Shown: in pieces, positions 60,710 through 64,000 of the stretch
Position numbering within the stretch: the stretch's first letter is position 1
Layout: each line of letters opens with the position of its first letter
DNA from: Paractinoplanes ferrugineus
GTDB taxonomy: Bacteria > Actinomycetota > Actinomycetes > Mycobacteriales > Micromonosporaceae
Direction: 5' to 3'
DNA: 64,000 bases
NCBI RefSeq assembly: GCF_016862195.1
Contig: NZ_BOMM01000016.1
Coordinates: forward strand, 248,001-312,000
The notes under the pieces: model-generated
Databases searched by the model: none
Told to the model about the DNA's origin: nothing
The model's input: only the letters and a program-made list of their open reading frames with translations
Program-made: the position numbers and the translations under genes

Positions 60710-62329
60710 TCAGAGCAGGTCGCGGGCGGCCGCCCGGCGCAGTTTGCCGGACGGCGTCTTGGGCAGGCTGCCCGGCGGCACCACCCGCACCCGCGCCGGC
60801 CGGGCGTCGATCTCGGCCACCACCCGGGCGGTGATCTCCTTGGTGATCGCCTTCTCGGCGGCCTCGTCGCCGGCCAGCTTCGACTCGGCGATCACCGCGA
60901 ACGACTCCCGGCCGCGGTCCTCGCCGGCCATCAGCCGCACCGCGACCACGTTGCCCTCGCGGACCCCTTCGACGGTGCCGGCGGCCCGTTCGATGTCGGT
61001 CGGGTAGATGTTGCGGCCGCCCATGATGATCACGTCCTTGCGCCGGCCGCACACCACGAGTTGCCCGTCCTCGACGAGGTAGCCCTCGTCACCGATGTCG
61101 AGCCAGCCGGCGGCGTCCCGGGCGCTCTCGTAGCCGCCGGGGGTCACGTACCCCTCGGTGACCGACTCCCCGCGCAGCTGGACGCGGCCGACCCGGCGTT
61201 CGCCGAGCGGTGTGCCGTCGTCGTCGACGACGCGCACCTCGACGCTCGGGTAGGGGCGGCCGAGCTTGGGGATCTCCCGGTCCGTGCCGGGGACCGCCTG
61301 TCCTTTCTCGAGTGCGGCCGCGTCGACCCGGTCGAGCAGCATGGCGTCCGACATCGCCGACATGGAGATCACCAGGGTGCTCTCCGCGGCGCCGTAACAG
61401 CAGTTCACGGCTTCCGGGCGGAGGCCGAACCGCTCGCCGATCTCGACGAATCGCCGCATCGTCGACGGGTCGATCGGCTCGGCGCCGTTGCCGGCCACCG
61501 TCAGGCTCGACAGGTCGAGCGCGCCGTCCGGGACCCGGGCCAGCTGCCGGTTGAGGACCGCCCACGCGAAGTTGGGCGCCGTGGTGATCGTCCCGCGATG
61601 CTCGCTGATCAGCTCGGCCCACAGCAGCGGCCGGCTCAGGAAGTCGGCCGGCCGCATGCTGACCAGCTCCATCCCGGTCATCATCGGCAGCAACAGGCAC
61701 CCCACCATGCCCATGTCGTGGAACATCGGCAGCCACGACACCATCACCCCGGACTCGTCACAGCCGAGGTGCGCCCGGGAGTCGGCGAGGTTGGCGTAGA
61801 GGTTGCGGTGGGTGATCCGCACGCCTTTCGGCTCCGCGGTGGATCCGCTGGTCAGCTGCAGCAGGGCGACGTCGTCCTCGGCCGCCTCGACCGGATCGTG
61901 GTCCGGCCCGGCGGTCAGCTCACTCGCGATCACATGTTCGATCCCGTACGCGGTGAGCACCGGCACCACCTGCTCGAACGGCGCGCCCACGACGACCAGG
62001 CGGGCGTCGATCATCTTCAGGACCCGCAGGGTGTCCTCCCGCCAGGCCGTCAGGTCGGTGCGCGGGGTGGGCTGGTGCAGCATCGTCATGCTGCCGCCGG
62101 CCAGCCAGATCCCCTGCGCCACCGGGGCGATCTCGGCGGGCAGACCGGCCAGCACCGCGACGGCGTGCCCGGACCGGATCCCCGCCGCGGCGAGCCCGCC
62201 CGCCGCCCGGCGAGCCGATCGGTGCAGCTCCGGCCAGGTGACTCGGGCCTTGGCCGCCGGCGCACCGGTGACCATGCCGGTGGTGGCGGTCTGGGCGGTC
62301 TTGATCACGTCGTCGATGAAACGGCTCAT
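60710..62329 (-). CDS. Fatty acyl-AMP ligase (FAAL-like adenylation enzyme)
   Basis: 539 residues from ATG 62329. ANL superfamily motifs: LQLTSGSTAEPKGVRITHRNL (A3), SWLPMFHDMGMVG (A4), NCCYGAAESTL (A5), GWLDIGDEGYLV (A7) and PKTPSGKLRRAAARD with the catalytic lysine (A10). The NCCYGAAE and SWLPMFHDMGM wording is that of FAAL enzymes that activate fatty acids as acyl-adenylates for transfer to carrier proteins. The length is slightly short of typical FadD32-like enzymes. No PKS/NRPS or acyl-carrier gene is in view. It is divergent from the MFS gene. Confidence 0.8.
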   Translation of the reverse strand: MSRFIDDVIKTAQTATTGMVTGAPAAKARVTWPELHRSARRAAGGLAAAGIRSGHAVAVLAGLPAEIAPVAQGIWLAGGSMTMLHQPTPRTDLTAWREDTLRVLKMIDARLVVVGAPFEQVVPVLTAYGIEHVIASELTAGPDHDPVEAAEDDVALLQLTSGSTAEPKGVRITHRNLYANLADSRAHLGCDESGVMVSWLPMFHDMGMVGCLLLPMMTGMELVSMRPADFLSRPLLWAELISEHRGTITTAPNFAWAVLNRQLARVPDGALDLSSLTVAGNGAEPIDPSTMRRFVEIGERFGLRPEAVNCCYGAAESTLVISMSAMSDAMLLDRVDAAALEKGQAVPGTDREIPKLGRPYPSVEVRVVDDDGTPLGERRVGRVQLRGESVTEGYVTPGGYESARDAAGWLDIGDEGYLVEDGQLVVCGRRKDVIIMGGRNIYPTDIERAAGTVEGVREGNVVAVRLMAGEDRGRESFAVIAESKLAGDEAAEKAITKEITARVVAEIDARPARVRVVPPGSLPKTPSGKLRRAAARDLL

Positions 62330-62439
62330 CTAACCCCCAACGCTCGACTATCGCCCACAGTACGACCGAAAAAGTGGTGAAGGGCACCTTGTCCGTGTCG
62401 GAAAAGGGCGTGCTGGCAGGTCGGACCCAGTGGCAGGAT

Positions 62440-62512
62440 GAGTAACTTCGCTTTCTTGCCGACTCAAGGCTCTCCTGACTCATGGCCTTTCAGACCGACC
62501 CTGGAGTTACTC
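62440..62512. promoter_or_regulatory. Inverted gagtaact / agttactc sequences before the MFS gene
   Basis: gagtaact at 62440-62447 and its complement agttactc at 62505-62512, the second ending against the GTG start. gactca also recurs at 62461 and 62477. They may be operator half-sites or a long-range stem over the start codon. Confidence 0.3.
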
Positions 62513-64000
62513 GTGACTGACACGGCAGCCGCGCAGCCTGCCAAGTTGGACGCCGCCGTCCTCAAGATCGCCGGCGTGGTGGTCCTGGGCGCGATCATGT
62601 CGATTCTCGACATCACGGTCGTGAGCGTCGCCCTGCCCACCTTCCAGACCGAGTTCAACGCGACGTACGCCCAGGTCGCGTGGACCCTGACCGGCTACAC
62701 CCTGGCCCTGGCCACGGTGATTCCGCTCAGTGGCTGGGCCGCCGACCGGTTCGGCACCAAGCGGCTCTACATGCTCGCTCTGTTCCTGTTCACCGCCGGC
62801 TCGGTGCTCTGCGCCACGGCCGACTCGATCGAGCAGCTCGTCGCCTACCGGGTGATCCAGGGTCTGGGCGGCGGCATGCTCATGCCGCTCGGCATGACGA
62901 TCATGACCCGCGCCGCCGGTCCCGAGCGGATCGGCCGGCTCATGGCGGTCCTCGGCATCCCGATGCTGCTCGGCCCGATCGGCGGCCCGATCCTCGGCGG
63001 CTGGCTGATCGAGGCGGCGAGCTGGCACTGGGTCTTCCTGATCAACCTGCCGATCGGCATCATCGGCCTGGTCTACGCGTTCTTCGCGCTGCCCAAGGAC
63101 GACCCGAAGCCGTCCGAGTCGTTCGACTTCGTCGGCATGCTGATGCTCTCGCCCGGCCTCGCGCTGTTCCTGTTCGGCGTGTCCTCGCTGCCGGAGACCG
63201 GCACGATCACCGCCACCAAGGTGTGGGTGAGCATGCTGATCGGCGCGGCCCTGGTGATCGGCTTCGTGTTCTACTCGTTCAAGCCCAAGCACCCGCTGCT
63301 CGACCTGCGGCTGTTCCGCAACCGGCGGCTGGCCGTCTCGACGGTCTCGCTGTTCGTGTTCATCATCGCGTTCATGGGCGCCGGCCTGCTGTTCCCCAGC
63401 TACTTCCTGCAGGTGCGCGGCGAGTCCACGCTGCACGCCGGTCTGCTGATGGCACCGCAGGGCATCGGCGCGATGATCACCATGCCGATCGCCGGCACGC
63501 TCGCCGACCGGATCCCGGTGGGCCGCACGGTGCCGTTCGCGATGGCGCTGATCGCCCTCGGGTTCTTCACCTTCACCCAGGTCGGCACCGACACTTCTTA
63601 CCTGCTGCTGTGCGGTTCGCTGTTCGTGATGGGTCTCGGCATGGGCGGCACGATGATGCCGATCATGACCTCGGCCCTGCGCACGCTGAGCAGCCAGGAG
63701 GTCGCCCGCGGCTCCACCCTGGTGAACATCCTGCAGCAGATCGGCGGCTCGATCGGCACCGCGATCATGTCGGTGATCCTGACCAGCCGGCTGAACGGCT
63801 CGGCCCCGATCCCCGGGGTGACCGACCCGGCCTCGGGCAAGCCGATCACCGAGGCGCAGGCCGCGATCGCCGCTCAGCACGGCGCCCGGATGCCGCTCCC
63901 GCCGGACGTCCTGCAGCGGGGCCTGGCGTTCGTGGCCGACTCGTTCGCCAGCACCTTCTGGGTGGGCTTCATCCTGGTCCTGGCGACCTTCATCCCGATC
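62513..64000 (+). CDS. DHA2-family MFS multidrug exporter (partial, right edge)
   Basis: 496 codons are visible from GTG 62513 (ggag upstream); the stop is outside the window. The N-terminal helix MSILDITVVSVALPTFQTEF carries the DHA2 motif, motif A is GWAADRFGTKRLYML, and motif C is GIPMLLGPIGGPILGGWLI. Twelve to thirteen helices are seen so far, consistent with a 14-TM EmrB/QacA-type H+-coupled drug exporter. It is divergent from the fatty acyl-AMP ligase gene over 183 bp. Substrate unknown. Confidence 0.9.
   Translation, partial: MTDTAAAQPAKLDAAVLKIAGVVVLGAIMSILDITVVSVALPTFQTEFNATYAQVAWTLTGYTLALATVIPLSGWAADRFGTKRLYMLALFLFTAGSVLCATADSIEQLVAYRVIQGLGGGMLMPLGMTIMTRAAGPERIGRLMAVLGIPMLLGPIGGPILGGWLIEAASWHWVFLINLPIGIIGLVYAFFALPKDDPKPSESFDFVGMLMLSPGLALFLFGVSSLPETGTITATKVWVSMLIGAALVIGFVFYSFKPKHPLLDLRLFRNRRLAVSTVSLFVFIIAFMGAGLLFPSYFLQVRGESTLHAGLLMAPQGIGAMITMPIAGTLADRIPVGRTVPFAMALIALGFFTFTQVGTDTSYLLLCGSLFVMGLGMGGTMMPIMTSALRTLSSQEVARGSTLVNILQQIGGSIGTAIMSVILTSRLNGSAPIPGVTDPASGKPITEAQAAIAAQHGARMPLPPDVLQRGLAFVADSFASTFWVGFILVLATFIPI

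Noticed and set aside
62507..63880. Long minus-strand open frame at the right edge
   Set aside because: His/Glu/Arg/Gln-rich shadow of the MFS gene on the plus strand, which has all transporter motifs and a Shine-Dalgarno.

Overview
The window is very GC-rich DNA with Shine-Dalgarno-led genes, frequent 1-4 bp start/stop overlaps, GTG starts and several probable leaderless genes. Gene content (SARP/BTAD regulator, SigB-type sigma factor with partner-switching proteins, F420-dependent oxidoreductase, mycothiol-dependent isomerase-type protein, B12-riboswitch-controlled nrdAB, ABC-F protein with a leader peptide) points to an actinomycete chromosome, most likely Micromonosporaceae (Actinoplanes-like). 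That placement is inference from content; no rRNA or tRNA gene is visible.

Layout. 1-4.7 kb: left-edge tandem-HTH TetR regulator, DUF4142 membrane-anchored protein, class V aminotransferase-like protein, secreted VanY-type carboxypeptidase. 5.1-9.7 kb: secreted I36-like protein, terminator, then a tightly coupled lipoprotein / membrane-fusion / ABC ATPase / MacB-type permease operon. 9.7-13.5 kb: glycosyltransferase and DUF218 gene pair, a small hydrolase-fold protein without its nucleophile, and a DrrAB-type exporter preceded by three 11-bp direct repeats. 13.5-16.9 kb: large BTAD/NB-ARC/TPR regulator. 16.9-22.1 kb: cytosine deaminase and permease genes with a flavin monooxygenase and a divergent LysR gene. 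22-28.9 kb: DUF2231-Rieske protein, SRPBCC protein, DUF6328 protein, a decayed topoisomerase IB, an F420 oxidoreductase, a sigma/transmembrane partner pair, OsmC and small genes.

29-33.7 kb: a stress-signalling block. A SigB-type sigma factor fused to a STAS domain faces a STAS-HATPase fusion gene that follows a PAS fragment, an SDR and a von Willebrand A membrane protein. 33.8-38.2 kb: wrbA, then a LysR gene divergent from the last steps of the beta-ketoadipate pathway (pcaF, pcaI, pcaJ). 38.4-42.1 kb: nrdAB with a cobalamin riboswitch and two NrdR boxes 32 bp apart. 42.1-48 kb: TetR/hydrolase pair with an apparent ATC start, paralogous GlsB-type proteins, a receptor Ser/Thr kinase, a DM13 protein, a crcB pair and a cyclic-nucleotide-domain protein. 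48-53.8 kb: ABC-F protein with a 15-codon leader ORF, remnants of a regulator plus MFS gene, and a two-subunit ABC exporter. 53.9-64 kb: acyltransferase, a 1187-residue multidomain glycoside hydrolase, TrpB2, fatty acyl-AMP ligase and a right-edge 14-TM MFS exporter.

The most unusual elements are the sigma-STAS / STAS-HATPase module in which both STAS domains lack a phosphorylatable serine, the SARP-like repeats at the DrrAB promoter, the ABC-F leader peptide, and the Vps62-like/GH30/double-lectin enzyme.
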